NCBI RefSeq assembly: GCF_900176145.1
Contig: NZ_FWWY01000001.1
Span: 1,535,819 to 1,599,818, forward strand
Length of the DNA: 64,000 nucleotides
Reading direction: 5' to 3'
Source of the DNA: Sulfobacillus thermosulfidooxidans DSM 9293
GTDB taxonomy: Bacteria > Bacillota > Sulfobacillia > Sulfobacillales > Sulfobacillaceae
A program made the position numbers and the translations under genes. Numbering within the stretch: position 1 is the first letter of the stretch; each line of letters starts with the position of its first letter. The notes beneath the pieces were generated by a model, which was not told where the DNA came from, did not search any database, and saw only the letters and a list, made by a program, of their open reading frames with translations. This document shows, piece after piece, positions 17,292 through 26,226 of the stretch.

Positions 17292-19147
17292 CAGGTTTTC
17301 CGCACCTAAATTTTTCCATTTAGTATTAATTATAGACGGAATGTTCTCGCAAAGGATTTGGCGGTCGCGTGTCGAATATTCTCTTTATGAAACTTGTCGA
17401 GTTGCCCAGTCGGGTTGTCGGCGCCGCGCCCGTAATTCGCGGGATCGCGGATGCTATCGGATTCGTGGATCTCTTAAATACCTTATTGGTTTGGGATGCG
17501 CAGCAATGTCGGACATCGCCGGGTGAACGCATTTTGGCGATGGTGCTCGACATTTTGACGGGCAAATCCCCTCTGTATCGCGTCCCGGATCGTCTCGCAG
17601 AAACGGATGTGCCCTTGTTGCTCGGGCGCGGCCGTACGGCCGCGGATTTTACCGATGATGCGCTGGGGCGGGCGTTGGATAAACTGTTTCAGGCCGGGCC
17701 CGCCGCGGTGTTTACGGCGGTAGCCGCGCAGGCTTATGCTCGAGAAGCGATTGAACTGCGTTCGGGGCATTGGGACAGTACCTCCCGATCGTTGCAGGGG
17801 GCCTATCGGTCCGCCGAAGACGACACAGAGCCCTGCGACCCCACGGCGGTCGACGATGCCGCCGTCCCTCCCCGTGCGATGCCCCGGCGCGGCCATTCGA
17901 AAGATCGGCGCCCCGATCTCAAACAAGTGCTCTTAACGGTGTTTGTGAATGGGGAAGGGGTCTTGCGCTTTGGGTCGGTGGCCTCGGGCAATACCTCGGA
18001 CAAAACCCTCAATCGCCGGATGATTGAGGAGTTAGTGGCCGCCTTTTCGCCCCAAGAGCTTCACGATGTGATCTATGTCGCCGACTCGTCCTTAGTCACG
18101 AAGCCCAATCTCGCCGGCCTGCGTCAGGCCAACCTCCGCTTCATCTCGCGGTGTCCTTCGACATTTGCCGTGGCGCAGACCGCGAAAGAGACGGCGTGGG
18201 CTCAAGATGCCTGGACCTTCCTCGGGTCGGTCGCCGCCCGCCGCGACGCGGCGGAGTATTGGGCCTCCGAGCAACAGGCTATGATCGATGACGTGCCCTA
18301 TCGGCTGGTCGTCTACCGATCTTCCCGGCTGGAGACCCACAAAGAAAAAACCCTGGATCAGCAAATCGCCAACGCCCGCAAAGCCTTGGCCGACGCCGCC
18401 CACGTCCTGTCCCAGACGCTCTATGACTGTCGCGAGGACGCCGCTCAGGCGGCCCGCCAGTGGCAAGCCCGCCGCGAAACTGCGTGGTTTGCGGTGGAGA
18501 CGACCCTCCATGAAGAAGTGCAGCGCCTCCCCCGTAGCCGCCGGGGCCGACCGCCGAAAACGGAGGAACCCCAGACCAAAATCGGGTGGCGCGTCACGGC
18601 CACCATCGGCGCGGTGAACGCCGCCCAACGGCAACGCGAATGGGAACGCCAGGCCACCTTCGTGTTGATCACCCCGTTAGATCGCCGCGACTGGGACGCG
18701 CGTGCCCTCTTGCAGGAATATAAAGGGCAAGTGCACTGTGAACGCCATTTCCACTTTTTGAAAGATCCGTTGTTTGTGGATGCCTTGTTTGTGAAAAAGC
18801 CCGAACGGGTGGAAGCGTTAGGCTATGTGCTCCTGATGGCGTGCTTGTTATATAGTGTGATGGAGCGGCGCGCGCGCCGCAGTGCCGTGTCCATTCCCTC
18901 GCCGGCGCGGCGGGTGCTCACGCACCCGACGGGCCACGAAATCATCCGACACCTCCATTCCGTCCAGGTGATTCCGTTGCCGTCAGGGGCGCGGCAAGTC
19001 GCCGTACCGCAACGCTTTCAGGCGACATTTTTGGCCATTTTGGAGGCCTTAGCGTTACCCGAGACCGTGTATACGGAGCCCCCCAACCCTCCGAAACGGG
19101 AATAAAAAAAATGCCCAAACCACGTACCAAAGGGTGCGAAATACGTG
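17292..19147 (+). mobile_element. 1856-bp insertion sequence, IS1634-like (IS4 superfamily)
   Basis: The left end CAGGTTTTCCGCACC and the complement of the right end CACGTATTTCGCACC agree at 12 of 15 positions. The element is flanked by the 6-base duplication TCAGAT, which fits IS1634-type target duplications. It carries one transposase gene filling most of its length and is visibly richer in G+C than the host DNA around it. Exact duplication and open transposase suggest recent arrival. Orientation is the same as the interrupted hydrolase. Confidence 0.92.
17369..19105 (+). CDS. DDE transposase, IS1634-like
   Basis: A 578-residue transposase. The N-terminal domain (residues about 1-110: VIRGIADAIGFVDLLN, then GERILAMVLDIL) is of the DUF4277 type found in IS1634-like enzymes. 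Catalytic candidates are the Asp of HWDSTS, the Asp of YVADSSL and the Glu in YKGQVHCERHFHFLKDP, in the Y-x-R/x-E style of IS4-superfamily proteins. The frame is open from end to end, so the enzyme is likely active. GTG 17369 is the longest start; ATG 17387 is an alternative. It cuts and pastes its own element. Confidence 0.9.
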   Translation: MSNILFMKLVELPSRVVGAAPVIRGIADAIGFVDLLNTLLVWDAQQCRTSPGERILAMVLDILTGKSPLYRVPDRLAETDVPLLLGRGRTAADFTDDALGRALDKLFQAGPAAVFTAVAAQAYAREAIELRSGHWDSTSRSLQGAYRSAEDDTEPCDPTAVDDAAVPPRAMPRRGHSKDRRPDLKQVLLTVFVNGEGVLRFGSVASGNTSDKTLNRRMIEELVAAFSPQELHDVIYVADSSLVTKPNLAGLRQANLRFISRCPSTFAVAQTAKETAWAQDAWTFLGSVAARRDAAEYWASEQQAMIDDVPYRLVVYRSSRLETHKEKTLDQQIANARKALADAAHVLSQTLYDCREDAAQAARQWQARRETAWFAVETTLHEEVQRLPRSRRGRPPKTEEPQTKIGWRVTATIGAVNAAQRQREWERQATFVLITPLDRRDWDARALLQEYKGQVHCERHFHFLKDPLFVDALFVKKPERVEALGYVLLMACLLYSVMERRARRSAVSIPSPARRVLTHPTGHEIIRHLHSVQVIPLPSGARQVAVPQRFQATFLAILEALALPETVYTEPPNPPKRE

Positions 19148-19153
19148 TCAGAT
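19148..19153. repeat. Right target-site duplication (TCAGAT)
   Basis: Exact copy of the six bases at 17286-17291, directly after the right end of the element. Confidence 0.9.
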
Positions 19154-19807
19154 CCTTAGCCCAACGTGATATTTTTCGTGATTTATATGCGGCTGTATTT
19201 TTGGAAAGCTTGAAGGAAATCACCAACCGGATTGCCCACGAAAAGGCCCAACGGCCTATGGGATTATTTGGTTTTTCGATTGGAGCCTACATTGCCCTAT
19301 GGGCGGGACTGGTGGATCATCCTGACCGGATTCAGGCCATTGTTGCTGTCGGCGGTGTGCCATCCTTTGACTATCTCCGCTTTTATTATCCAGACTATGA
19401 TTTTTCCACCCCGCATGCTGTTCGGTTGATGGAGGAAACGGATTTAAGTCGGCAGCCGATCACTATCAAGGGACAACACGTACTTATCCAACATGGGCTT
19501 TCCGATCCGGTGGCGCAAATCGATTGGATTAAACCGTGGGCCCAATCGCTAGCGGAAAAGTATCCCGAGCACGTGTCGTGGACTCCGTATGCTTCTTTGC
19601 AACACCGGTTGTGGGCAGAAAGTTCAGGCGAAGAAGAGGATGTTCTTGCCTTACGAAACCGGACTCTCAAATGGTTTACCGAGGCTTTGGGACCTGCTGC
19701 CTCCCAGGGATAACAGAGTTCATTGCGCTTGGTGACTGGGAGATGAAGGCAAATTTGACGAGAAGGGCTTAACAGGCGCAAGAAATTTGGTCCATCTCAA
19801 GGTGGTC

Positions 19808-19843
19808 AAAAAAGACAGAAGGCGCAATGGTATTGCGCCTTCT
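19808..19843 (-). terminator. Terminator of the zinc-ribbon gene
   Basis: Arms AGAAGGCGCAAT and ATTGCGCCTTCT pair around three bases. Read on the minus strand the hairpin is followed by GTCTTTTTT. Confidence 0.85.
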
Positions 19844-19849
19844 TAAGTT

Positions 19850-20017
19850 TCATGCATCTTTCCCTTGAGAGACCACGGTGACTTGCATTTCCCCACCATG
19901 TTGAATACGGTCGGACGCGCAACGGGGGCAGACCGTGGCGGTAGATCCCGCCGGCAATAAAAAGACTTGATCACAATCGAAGCATTTGTATTCACTTAAT
20001 TTAACGGTATCGCTCAT
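19850..20017 (-). CDS. Small zinc-ribbon protein (55 aa)
   Basis: A short gene easily missed by ORF callers. The protein begins MSDTVKLSEYKCFDCDQVF and has a second pair in VCPRCAS, giving C-x2-C and C-x2-C for one zinc or iron, as in rubredoxin-like zinc ribbons. A basic-acidic tail ends QGKDA. GGGAGG is upstream; either ATG 20017 or TTG 20020 is the start. Its own terminator follows. Function unknown; such small ribbons often bind nucleic acid or a partner protein. Confidence 0.75.
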   Translation of the reverse strand: MSDTVKLSEYKCFDCDQVFLLPAGSTATVCPRCASDRIQHGGEMQVTVVSQGKDA

Positions 20018-20219
20018 CAATCATGAAGCCTCCCTTGCGGTATCAATCCGGTTAAAATCGTTGGGGTTAAGCAGTAAGGGTAATGTAAGATCGTGCCGTT
20101 AGTATTTTAACAAATTGGTAGATAATGTGATAGAGATGTAAGAATATTAGATGCATGTCTTCGCTTTGTGTAAGAACAAGGCGTGATTATTTTGTTGGTA
20201 GGAAGGAGATACGAGATTC

Positions 20220-21032
20220 TTAGAAACGCGAACCCCGTATCTGCTCAGAATGGTGAGGCTGCTGAAAGAAAAATAATCCTGGGTAAGGCGTGACAGGTAA
20301 TTTATTCAGCAATTCTTTCGTATGCCAAATGAGGCCGATCACAGTGCTGATGGCTGCAATGATGGCCATCCAAGAGTTTTGTGCAAACAGACTATAGGTA
20401 ATGCATATCGTCGGTATCAGATATAAGAAAACGACTAATCCTGTCCATATTCCTAAGGGCAGCGAGGACCGTAGAGATAGGGTAAAGAAAAACGACACAC
20501 TGATAAGCGAAAACAGGACAATGGACAAGGCCGAATAGACGACCGGATGATGGCTGACACCTGCTAACATGGCAAGCCCAATGCTGAATCCTGAAACGAG
20601 ACTGGGTCCCATCACGGCAAAAGCCGTCGAGGCTTTGGCGTCCCAATGTGGGGCAATATAAGACAGACTCCAAGTTACGGAGCGAAAATGAGAGAGCAAA
20701 CCTAAGGACGAGACGATTATCGCTAAAATGGTAAGTTGCCAACTGCCTTGGGGCTCTAAAGCGTCGGTAAATCCCATCAGGCCTAATAAGGTCATGTAGA
20801 GATCGGTAAAGAGCGGACGGGCTCCAATTTGTCCGGGTTGTGAATTTTTCATCCAACGCCAGACTAACATTCCCCCCATGGCCAAGGCAAAACTGACGAT
20901 TTCCGCATGGATGAGGGTTGGCCAAAGAGTCTGGGTTAACGGAAGATTCATGGCTAAGGCAATGGGCATCATGATGCCCCCGGAAATCCCTAACAGCGCC
21001 GTAAACAAAAATGGTGGCAACGCGGGCCGCAT
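20220..21032 (-). CDS. Polytopic membrane protein of unknown function
   Basis: A 270-residue protein with eight to nine hydrophobic helices (for example FLFTALLGISGGIMMPIALAM and AMLAGVSHHPVVYSALSIVLF). No transporter signature is recognised. ATG 21032 follows GGGAGGGG by five bases; the longer ORF starting at 21077 would run through a palindrome and is rejected. It is divergent from a LysR regulator, which makes it the likely regulated target. Confidence 0.65.
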   Translation of the reverse strand: MRPALPPFLFTALLGISGGIMMPIALAMNLPLTQTLWPTLIHAEIVSFALAMGGMLVWRWMKNSQPGQIGARPLFTDLYMTLLGLMGFTDALEPQGSWQLTILAIIVSSLGLLSHFRSVTWSLSYIAPHWDAKASTAFAVMGPSLVSGFSIGLAMLAGVSHHPVVYSALSIVLFSLISVSFFFTLSLRSSLPLGIWTGLVVFLYLIPTICITYSLFAQNSWMAIIAAISTVIGLIWHTKELLNKLPVTPYPGLFFFQQPHHSEQIRGSRF

Positions 21033-21051
21033 AATACCCCTCCCATAAGAA

Positions 21052-21074
21052 ATTTGCGAATCGGTTTCGCAAAT
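21052..21074. promoter_or_regulatory. 9-bp inverted repeat, probable operator of the LysR/membrane-protein pair
   Basis: ATTTGCGAA and TTCGCAAAT are exact complements around TCGGT, 20 bases upstream of the membrane-protein start. A similar half-site TTCGCGAAA lies near 21090. The place fits a LysR-type binding site, but a leader-RNA hairpin is also possible. Confidence 0.55.
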
Positions 21075-21277
21075 CATTAAAACTGACTACTTCGCGAAAA
21101 CGTCATCACAATGTACAATAGGTGAAAAGGACTAGATAAATAGTATAAATTGTTCACAATATTCGTATCTATGATTATGTATGATACAAGAAATCAGAAC
21201 GGGATAAAAGCCTTTCTATTTCAGGAAAATTGATGGCGGTTAGGATAATCCATGATATTGGGCAGGAGGTTTTGGGG

Positions 21278-22186
21278 TTGAACGAACAAGTCTGGACCAC
21301 CTTTAAAATCGTCGCGGAGATCGGTTCGATTTCCCAAGCGGCCCGGACGCTCAACCTGTCACAGTCAGCAGTTAGCCAACAAATACAAATGCTGGAACAA
21401 GCCTATGCGACCACGTTGTTTGTGCGGACGAGTCAAGGAGTGCATCTTACCGAAACCGGGGAAGTCTTATACCGGTATGTGACCTCTTTGCTGCGGTTAA
21501 TCCATGAATCCCAAGGGGCCATTAAAGAACTCAGTGACAGCCGGCCTCAAACTTTGGCCATTGGCGCCAGCTTAACGATTGCCGAGTACTTGCTACCCGG
21601 AATTTTGGCAGAATATGCGAAAAACCTCATGAATGCGCAATGGACAGTATCTATGGCCAATTCTCGGATGATTTTTGAACAGGTATTAAGCCATACCATT
21701 GATATTGGACTGATCGAAGCTCCATTCTCCGATCCGCATGTGGTGGTGCGGCCATTTTTCGATGATCATCCAACGCTAGTGGTCCCGCGCGGTCACCGGT
21801 GGTTTGGGCAGGATGAAGTGTCCCTGGATGAATTTCTTCAAGAGCCGTTCATTTTACGGGAACCGGGGTCAGGAACGCGCATGGCCTTGGAGGAAGGTCT
21901 CGATCATTTAGGCATCGATGTAAAACAACTCAATGTACGTCTTGTATTAGGGACTACCCATGCGATTAAGCAGATGATGCTCAAAGGCTTTGGCGTTAGT
22001 GTTTTGTCTCCTCTGACCTTAAACGAGGGTGAAGAACAACTATTTCACTGTTTGCGGGTCAAAGGCTTAAATCTCTATCGTAATTTTTCTGTTGTGTATC
22101 AAAGGGATTTAATGACCCGAACGGGAGAACGCTTTATCCATGCGGTCATGACCGTTCCCAATGGATTTGCCAATGCAAAACATTAA
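21278..22186 (+). CDS. LysR-family transcriptional regulator
   Basis: A 302-residue regulator. The N-terminal winged helix-turn-helix reads TFKIVAEIGSISQAARTLNLSQSAVSQQIQMLE, here seen in parts, followed by TTLFVRTSQGVHLTETGE. The C-terminal part is the two-lobed effector domain. TTG 21278 lies eight bases behind AGGAGG and gives the normal LysR length; ATG 21233 would add 15 residues. It is divergent from the membrane protein at 20220 and probably controls it. The effector is unknown. Confidence 0.9.
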   Translation: MNEQVWTTFKIVAEIGSISQAARTLNLSQSAVSQQIQMLEQAYATTLFVRTSQGVHLTETGEVLYRYVTSLLRLIHESQGAIKELSDSRPQTLAIGASLTIAEYLLPGILAEYAKNLMNAQWTVSMANSRMIFEQVLSHTIDIGLIEAPFSDPHVVVRPFFDDHPTLVVPRGHRWFGQDEVSLDEFLQEPFILREPGSGTRMALEEGLDHLGIDVKQLNVRLVLGTTHAIKQMMLKGFGVSVLSPLTLNEGEEQLFHCLRVKGLNLYRNFSVVYQRDLMTRTGERFIHAVMTVPNGFANAKH

Positions 22187-22312
22187 ATCCTAAAATCCTT
22201 GTGAGTCTGTGCCGTGTTTTTCACGAGGCAGGATAAAAATTTTCTAAACCTGTCGCCATTCCCCTTGCTTGTCCCGTAAAATAACGGGTGTGACAAAGGG
22301 GGAGGCTGTGAG

Positions 22313-22930
22313 ATGAACACCACAGGGAAAACAATTAGTGTGATCGGTGGCGGGCTTATCGCCATTGGACTTCTTTATACGGGCATTTCGTTTCTTCTGC
22401 CTCCCATTCTGCCAGCACCATCATCTCCCAGTCAAACCGTTTCCACAATTCGTCATCACCATATTGATAAAACTCACCGCGTATCGTCCAAGACCACGTC
22501 GTCAGCGACTACAGGTCCAAACGGCATGACAGCCCTAAGCTACAATCCCGCCATCAAGCAAACGGCATTGAATCTGGCAAAAGAGTTAGGTATCCACTTG
22601 CTCTTGCCCAGTCAAGCGTATCCTGGAACTACTCTAGTAGAGAGTTATGTTGATGATTCTGTCCTCAATTTGGAATTTAATAATATGGTGGCGATGGAGT
22701 CGAAAAATCCCATTATGTCTTCATACAAGCCGGGTGCCTCTGTGAATGTGACTTTGGCAAATGGCGTCCCAGCTGAGTGGCTCCTAATTTATGGTGTAGG
22801 TGGGGGAGCGTATCGTCTATTGTTTGAAGAAGACGGAACCTACGTACGGTTGCAGCTCTTTCACGGTTATATTCCTGCAGGCCTTCAAAATGCTGAAGAG
22901 ATTGCCGATCAATTTATGCCTGTCTCCTAG
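22313..22930 (+). CDS. Membrane-anchored hypothetical protein
   Basis: A 205-residue protein with one N-terminal helix (VIGGGLIAIGLLYTGISFLL), a Ser/Thr/His-rich linker and a C-terminal folded part from about residue 70. The C-terminal part has alternating strands (SVLNLEFNNMVAMES, VNVTLANGVPAEWLLIYG). The outer domain probably faces the outside. GGGAGG precedes ATG 22313. I recognise no family. Confidence 0.6.
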   Translation: MNTTGKTISVIGGGLIAIGLLYTGISFLLPPILPAPSSPSQTVSTIRHHHIDKTHRVSSKTTSSATTGPNGMTALSYNPAIKQTALNLAKELGIHLLLPSQAYPGTTLVESYVDDSVLNLEFNNMVAMESKNPIMSSYKPGASVNVTLANGVPAEWLLIYGVGGGAYRLLFEEDGTYVRLQLFHGYIPAGLQNAEEIADQFMPVS

Positions 22931-23178
22931 AAATCTTCTCAAATCGATACACTTTTGCGATTTTCGCGTATTCGTATTGCGTGATTAATCAGTTGGTTTG
23001 CGGTGTTGTCGTCACGTTTGTCAAATCGTATTGTGTGATGGATCACCGCATCCATAATGGGGAATTCTGTGCTACGTGGAGCGTAGCAGCTAGCAGTCAT
23101 GTACACTATAATTGGGTAGTTGTGGATGGCCTAATAGGCAGTTATGTTCGAGCGCTTATGTTCGAAAGGAAGTTTATT

Positions 23179-23655
23179 ATGGGTAGGATGATAGTAGAAC
23201 CTATGAATAGACTTGTGGCATCGAAAATATCCAGTTGGAAATATAGTGAACCCTATGATTTCTACAACATGAATGATGATGCGGGAATGGATGAATTGCT
23301 GAACGGGACTTACTTTAAGGTTCACGAAGACGAAATGCTGGTAGGATATTGTTGCTTTGGGAAATCGGCTATAGTGCCAATAGGATTGCAGTTCGGTGCC
23401 TATCCTGAAAATGGGACTGTCGATGTTGGGTTAGGGATGAGACCTGACTTAACAGGTCAGGGGAGAGGTTACGTTTTTGTCAGTTCAATTTTGGAATTTG
23501 CTATGGCTGAGTATAATTCCAACCACTTTCGATTGACTGTTGCGCAATTCAATAAGCGAGCTATTGCTTTGTATGAGAAGCTTGGGTTCAATCCCATTAT
23601 GGTTTTTCCCATGGGTGATGTCGAATTTTTAACAATGGAAAGAAGAATTTGTTAA
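23179..23655 (+). CDS. GNAT-family acetyltransferase
   Basis: A 158-residue protein. The acetyl-CoA-binding motif is seen in VGLGMRPDLTGQGRGYVF, followed by the typical helix and the C-terminal signature AQFNKRAIALYEKLGFNP. ATG 23179 is preceded by AAAGGAAG; the upstream ORF extension is rich in Val and Cys and not typical. It transfers an acetyl group to an unknown amine. Base composition and codon choice look more AT-rich than its neighbours, so transfer from elsewhere is possible. Confidence 0.8.
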   Translation: MGRMIVEPMNRLVASKISSWKYSEPYDFYNMNDDAGMDELLNGTYFKVHEDEMLVGYCCFGKSAIVPIGLQFGAYPENGTVDVGLGMRPDLTGQGRGYVFVSSILEFAMAEYNSNHFRLTVAQFNKRAIALYEKLGFNPIMVFPMGDVEFLTMERRIC

Positions 23656-23900
23656 CCAGATTTCTGTCACTATTTCTGTCACTAAAGAGGACATTAGCGT
23701 CCTATCCCGCACATCCGCACAATCACTTTTGACAGGTTGAGCGGCTACACATGATTCCGATCAATAGGAAAACGACTCGGTTCATTCGGCGAGCCATAAC
23801 GGTCGATCAATCGTGAAATACAAAGACCCCGATTTCTTACGGAATTTTCATTAGCCATCATCAAAATCAGTGTCATCACTTGCAATGAGGGAAAGAGAAG

Positions 23901-23925
23901 TATAGACTACAATATGTAGTTTATA
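23901..23925. promoter_or_regulatory. BlaI/MecI-type operator before lipoprotein gene
   Basis: A near-perfect dyad with core ACTACAATATGTAGT (23906-23920), framed by TATA on both sides. Eleven of twelve base pairs match around the centre. TACA...TGTA is the known core recognised by BlaI/MecI/CopY repressors, and a blaI-like gene is encoded 2 kb downstream. It lies 15 bases before the start codon, overlapping the expected promoter or transcription start. Confidence 0.75.
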
Positions 23926-23939
23926 CAAGGAGGACCTTT

Positions 23940-24860
23940 ATGAAAAGAACATTTGTGATGATTGCTGCGGGATTGACCGTGGCTTTGGCGGGATGTGGTA
24001 CCAGTCAAGCGGCAAAGTCGACGCCATCTTCGATGACGAAAACATCTCCCTCATCTTCGTCGATGTCTAGTACCTCGCCATCTTCATCTATGTCGTCATC
24101 GGGATCGACCACTCAGGCTGTCGCAGAAATACAAACTAATAAAACAGCGCAAATGGTCGAGGCTGGTAATACGGCAACATTTGTTTTAACGGCGACCACA
24201 GCGAGCGGGAAACCGGCCAAAGATTTACCCGTCACATTTTATATTGGACCGATGGTGCCCTTGAGTGGCAAAGGTGTGAGTACCTGGTATACATCAGGAA
24301 CGTCTCAAGCTGCCAAATATATCGCGAGTTATTCAAAAACAACCAATAGTCAAGGACAAGCGACTATCACATTAACAGCCCAACCGACGAAAAGTATGGA
24401 AATGGTCGGAGTCAAAATTGGAAGCTTCAGTACTTTTAACCCCACAGCTATGAAAGGCGCGGGATTATTAGATGCTTGGTGGACGACTTCCGCAACCTCC
24501 CCGACAGCACCCATCGGTGATTATGTCGAGGTCACACCGTTTGCTAAGGTGATAAAGCCCGGCCAGAAAGAGACCTTAACGATAACGGCTATGAGTCCCC
24601 AAGGACCTATTTCCGGGGCTAAGGTCGATATCATTCCCAAAACTCCATCCGCATCGTCCTCGATGGGTGGAAACTCGTCAATGGGCGGCGGCATGAGTTC
24701 TTCGGGTGGCATTACGATGACGACGAATTCGCAAGGACAAGTGAGCTACACGGTGACAGCACCTTCGACGTCGATGGCAAGTCTTCCCGTTCGTATTGTG
24801 GTATCGAACAATATGGAGCGGGTCGCCGGAGGAATGAATGCAGACGTGGTGGCGCAATAA
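23940..24860 (+). CDS. Lipoprotein with Ser-rich linker and Ig-like domains
   Basis: A 306-residue lipoprotein. The signal ends in the lipobox VALAGC at residue 19, and a Ser/Thr/Met-rich linker follows (residues about 25-60). Two Ig-like domains come next: the first near QMVEAGNTATFVLTATTASG, the second near VIKPGQKETLTITAMSPQG, interrupted by a Met/Gly/Ser loop. Such domains resemble Big-1 type repeats. It is therefore anchored outside the membrane. AAGGAGG precedes ATG 23940, and a BlaI-type operator sits just before. A terminator follows, so it is a single-gene transcript. Confidence 0.75.
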   Translation: MKRTFVMIAAGLTVALAGCGTSQAAKSTPSSMTKTSPSSSSMSSTSPSSSMSSSGSTTQAVAEIQTNKTAQMVEAGNTATFVLTATTASGKPAKDLPVTFYIGPMVPLSGKGVSTWYTSGTSQAAKYIASYSKTTNSQGQATITLTAQPTKSMEMVGVKIGSFSTFNPTAMKGAGLLDAWWTTSATSPTAPIGDYVEVTPFAKVIKPGQKETLTITAMSPQGPISGAKVDIIPKTPSASSSMGGNSSMGGGMSSSGGITMTTNSQGQVSYTVTAPSTSMASLPVRIVVSNNMERVAGGMNADVVAQ

Positions 24861-24873
24861 TGAAGTCCCATGG

Positions 24874-24917
24874 CAACGCTTTGAGACAATTTTCTTCTCG
24901 GAGCGTTGTCGTTTTTT
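24874..24917 (+). terminator. Terminator of the lipoprotein gene
   Basis: CAACGCTTTGAGA pairs with TCTCGGAGCGTTG, two of the pairs being G-U, and a GTTTTTT tail follows. Confidence 0.8.
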
Positions 24918-24922
24918 AGGAT

Positions 24923-25801
24923 TTAGTGACAGAATAAACTTAATGAGGTAATCGCTAGCACTGCAGAGGTGGCGAAAGGAATCAGGGCAGCAGAAAAAAG
25001 AGTCCGCGCTTCGGGCGACAAGGGCACAGTCTCGGAATTGATCAAGGCATTAATACGAGCCTGCCAGACACTATTCCATGCAGTTTCTCCGGAAAATTGG
25101 GAATGGGGCTGTTCTCGTAATGCATGAATTGTTGTGACCATCGCTTGCATTAAATGATCAGCCGTGTGTTGCCAGACAATAGCAAATTGATCGGCGCGAA
25201 TTTCACGGGCAGTCAGATAAAACCGATAAACCGATTCCAAGGGTAGCCAGGGAAACGCCCGTAAAATCACCAAGAAGATTTGCTGCAAGGCATAATCATG
25301 AGAGCGCACGTGATGGACTTCATGAGCTAAGATCGCCGTTAATGAGGGAGCATCAAGGATTTGATGAAGGCGCCTGGAAATTACTATGGTGGGATGAACA
25401 ACGCCATAGGTAAAGGCATCGGGACTTTCCCATAATCCCATTCGAACAGCAATTTTTTGGTTAGCGAAAAATGCTGGCAAATCGCTTAAGGGAAATGGAG
25501 CAAGTTGGGGCGCTATCCGCTCGATGGTTTGACGACTGTTTTTGACGATGGCGTAAGTGGCATATCCCAGACGAAGAAAATAAGCGAGCGACAATAGGAT
25601 GAAGACGACGAAAAGAACGGTTAGTCCACTAGGGGATGTGTCAGGTTTTTGCATCATGCTCCATGCCATGTGGCGGTAAGTGATAACAGCGGCTAGGATG
25701 AGAAGCAAGCCGGGTAAAAGAGCTAGTCCCAAAAGAGCGGTCGCCCATGTATATGCGGATTGCGAGACTTTACTGATGAGATTTTTCTTGGGTTCTTGCA
25801 C
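24923..25801 (-). CDS. M56-family membrane metallopeptidase (BlaR1/MecR1-like, no sensor domain)
   Basis: A 292-residue membrane protein with about four helices. HEVHH is the zinc-binding HExxH motif and REIRADQFA supplies the downstream Glu-x-x-Ala-Asp of M56 peptidases. BlaR1 and MecR1 use this domain to cut the partner repressor after a beta-lactam binds an outer penicillin-binding domain; that sensor domain is absent here. GTG 25801 is chosen because GGAGG, inside the upstream gene, is nine bases ahead; overlap with blaI is 32 bases. It likely senses some membrane or envelope event and inactivates BlaI. Confidence 0.85.
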   Translation of the reverse strand: MQEPKKNLISKVSQSAYTWATALLGLALLPGLLLILAAVITYRHMAWSMMQKPDTSPSGLTVLFVVFILLSLAYFLRLGYATYAIVKNSRQTIERIAPQLAPFPLSDLPAFFANQKIAVRMGLWESPDAFTYGVVHPTIVISRRLHQILDAPSLTAILAHEVHHVRSHDYALQQIFLVILRAFPWLPLESVYRFYLTAREIRADQFAIVWQHTADHLMQAMVTTIHALREQPHSQFSGETAWNSVWQARINALINSETVPLSPEARTLFSAALIPFATSAVLAITSLSLFCH

Positions 25802-26156
25802 GGACAATAGCCTCCAATTTAGCCAGAGCATCAGGATCGAGCTCATCAATGGCATCAACAAAGTGCACTAATCCGGACTCGCCAAATTCGGAAATCAAGG
25901 TTTCCACCGATTCCATCGCCCGGGCTTTGAGCACACTTTCGGCCGGTGCAATTTTGTAGACATAATGACGAACGCTGCCGCCACGCACCAATATTTTTTG
26001 GGAAACCAAACGGTTCATGACCGTTGCCACTGTGTTAATCGACACCGGTCGTTTTTGTGATACTGCCTGGTGCACACTTTTGACCGTCGACTCTCCTTGA
26101 GTCCTAATAATTTGAAGAATTTGATTGCGCAAATGATTTTTTGGAGCCAATGGCAT
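25770..26156 (-). CDS. BlaI/MecI/CopY-family transcriptional repressor
   Basis: A 128-residue protein with the winged helix characteristic of the family: ILQIIRTQGESTVKSVHQAV, then SINTVATVMNRLVSQKILVRGG. The C-terminal dimer helices end ALAKLEAIVRARTQEKSHQ. It binds TACA...TGTA dyads as a dimer and is removed by its M56 partner. ATG 26156 follows GAGGG; an in-frame TTG at 26189 is less likely. The gene is divergent from lspA, with about 70 bases between, so both could share control. Confidence 0.9.
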   Translation of the reverse strand: MPLAPKNHLRNQILQIIRTQGESTVKSVHQAVSQKRPVSINTVATVMNRLVSQKILVRGGSVRHYVYKIAPAESVLKARAMESVETLISEFGESGLVHFVDAIDELDPDALAKLEAIVRARTQEKSHQ

Positions 26157-26226
26157 ACAACCCTCGCAATGTCGGTAAAGTTCCTCCAAGTCTTATATTA
26201 TTGTAACATTTCTTAGGAGGTAATTT

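Larger units (their letters stand above)
17147..19713 (+). pseudogene. Alpha/beta hydrolase gene split by an insertion sequence
   Basis: The 5' part (17147-17291) starts MGVKPLILMLHGMSTG, with the HG oxyanion motif. The 3' part (19154-19713) carries the nucleophile GFSIGA, an Asp in GLSDPV and a His in LQHRLW. Removing the insertion plus one copy of the 6-base duplication joins codons in frame (GPDFIR then SLAQRD) and gives one 234-residue esterase. The gene was therefore intact until recently. In its present form the first part stops at a TAG inside the element near 17323. A 3' fragment could be expressed only from a start inside the element, and would lack the N-terminal strand. Confidence 0.9.

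Noticed and set aside
20392-21072. Second minus-strand frame of 226 codons inside the membrane protein
   Set aside because: The alternative frame (from 21032) gives clean helices; this one gives a Cys/His/Arg-rich non-membrane protein.
26190-26226. BlaI operator between blaI and lspA
   Set aside because: Only one half-site (TACAATA on the minus strand) is visible; the second half is not convincing, so it is not listed as a site.
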